The position numbers and the translations under genes are program-made. This document shows positions 63,461 to 64,000 of a DNA stretch of 64,000 nt, piece by piece. The stretch comes from Isoetes taiwanensis (taxonomy: Eukaryota; Streptophyta; Lycopodiopsida; Isoetales; Isoetaceae), in contig JAJEKV010000017.1 in the NCBI GenBank assembly GCA_021234155.1, positions 18,486,372 through 18,550,371 on the forward strand, in the 5' to 3' direction. The notes beneath the pieces are model-generated. The model was not told the DNA's origin. It worked only from the letters and a program-made list of their open reading frames with translations, and did not search any database. Position 1 is the first letter of the stretch; each line of letters begins with the position of its first letter.

Positions 63461-64000
63461 CCACCTCACCCTCCCTATATCAGTTTGTCTTTGCCCAGAG
63501 TCTTCTATAGTTTCCTTGATATTTTCTCTGTTTAAGCATATGTCAGCGTTTATTTATGGTATTGCATGTTGGTGTTGGCATGATTGTGCTTTGTATCTCT
63601 AGGAAGTCTTATGACTTCTAAGAATATTTCTTTCTCTCGGCGTGGCACCGTAGCCTCCGAGGAAGTACAATTTGGTGGTCTCCCATGCTTCTCTGGGCAG
63701 TTTGCACCAAATTGGTCGACTGGTTTTTCTCCCCTTCTTTTTTCAATCTGGCGTGGTCCTGCGACCTCCGGTCCTCCCTCCTTTTATCTACTTCAGTTGT
63801 GTATCATTACTACATCTTGTCCTTGCTAAGGACACCTAACCACTTAACATGTGGCTTTTTCAATGTTCGCAGATCGGTCTGGAGTTAATGGCATTCTAGG
63901 TTCACAATGGAGCTATCGGATTCTTCATCAAATCTCGTTTTGGCTTGGAATCGAGGTCGTCTGTTATAGCTGGTCCTTAACAATGCGGAAGAGACCCAGT
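63461..64000 (+). other. Sequence right of A2, not recognised
   Basis: T-rich sequence with a plus frame (63584-63829) starting MCFVSLGSLMTSKNISFSRR, no family recognised. It may be the A2-B2 spacer of the DIRS element, or the start of another element. Intron-like features (CTTTTTCAATGTTCGCAG at 63852) are present. No B-type repeat found. Confidence 0.3.

Overview
The window reads as nuclear DNA of a land plant with a large, transposon-rich genome. Evidence: GT-AG introns with polypyrimidine tracts, a SINA-type E3 ligase gene, fragments of plant gene families (PPR proteins, a receptor-like kinase, transportin, an RNA polymerase largest subunit), and plant Copia, Gypsy and L1 elements. A DIRS-type tyrosine-recombinase retrotransposon, rare in flowering plants, makes a non-flowering plant such as a fern plausible. 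That is inference only; the species cannot be fixed from this sequence.

Layout. 1-1400: non-coding, with a 40-bp tandem repeat and a heat-shock-element-like cluster. 1401-6541: a Helitron with 5' TC, a 3' GC-rich hairpin and a CTAG end, directly abutted at 6542 by a second Helitron-like 5' end. 9473-14828: a structurally complete Copia element on the minus strand, with 512/514-bp LTRs, the 5-bp target duplication TTTGT, a Met-initiator type primer site and a polypurine tract; the RT/RNase H frame is intact but gag and integrase are broken. 15.6-24.8 kb: a graveyard of host-gene fragments, all on the minus strand (receptor kinase, RNA polymerase, transportin, PPR), with a 1-kb segmental duplication inside the transportin relic. 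27.4-27.9 kb: a tandem, hairpin-rich repeat. 29.5-32.5 kb: a truncated Copia element apparently inserted into an older Copia relic. 34.4 kb: another Helitron 3' end. 35.9-36.7 kb: satellite-like DNA with a near-perfect heat-shock-element array, a tRNA-like SINE head and a GATA microsatellite.

36.95-43.23 kb holds a broken L1-type LINE (minus strand). 44.2-44.5 kb holds two exons, consistent in phase, of an unidentified gene. 44.9 kb is a Gypsy remnant. 45.5-49.7 kb is a second, GC-rich LINE of another clade, ending in a GGAA microsatellite. 50.7 kb is a diverged Helitron end. 52.0-54.5 kb contains the only gene that looks complete, a three-coding-exon SINA-family E3 ligase on the minus strand with a TATA box and a 5'-UTR intron. 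56.6-57.9 kb is a Copia gag-pol relic (plus strand).

58.2-63.5 kb is the most unusual element: a DIRS-type retrotransposon with gag, RT/RNase H and a tyrosine recombinase. It carries 169-bp direct repeats that each start with a hairpin, and an imperfect 58-bp palindrome at the internal repeat. Its recombinase has a stop codon exactly where the second catalytic arginine is expected. No bacterial-type features, CRISPR arrays, rRNA genes or convincing functional tRNA genes were seen. Nearly everything except the SINA gene is mobile DNA or its debris.
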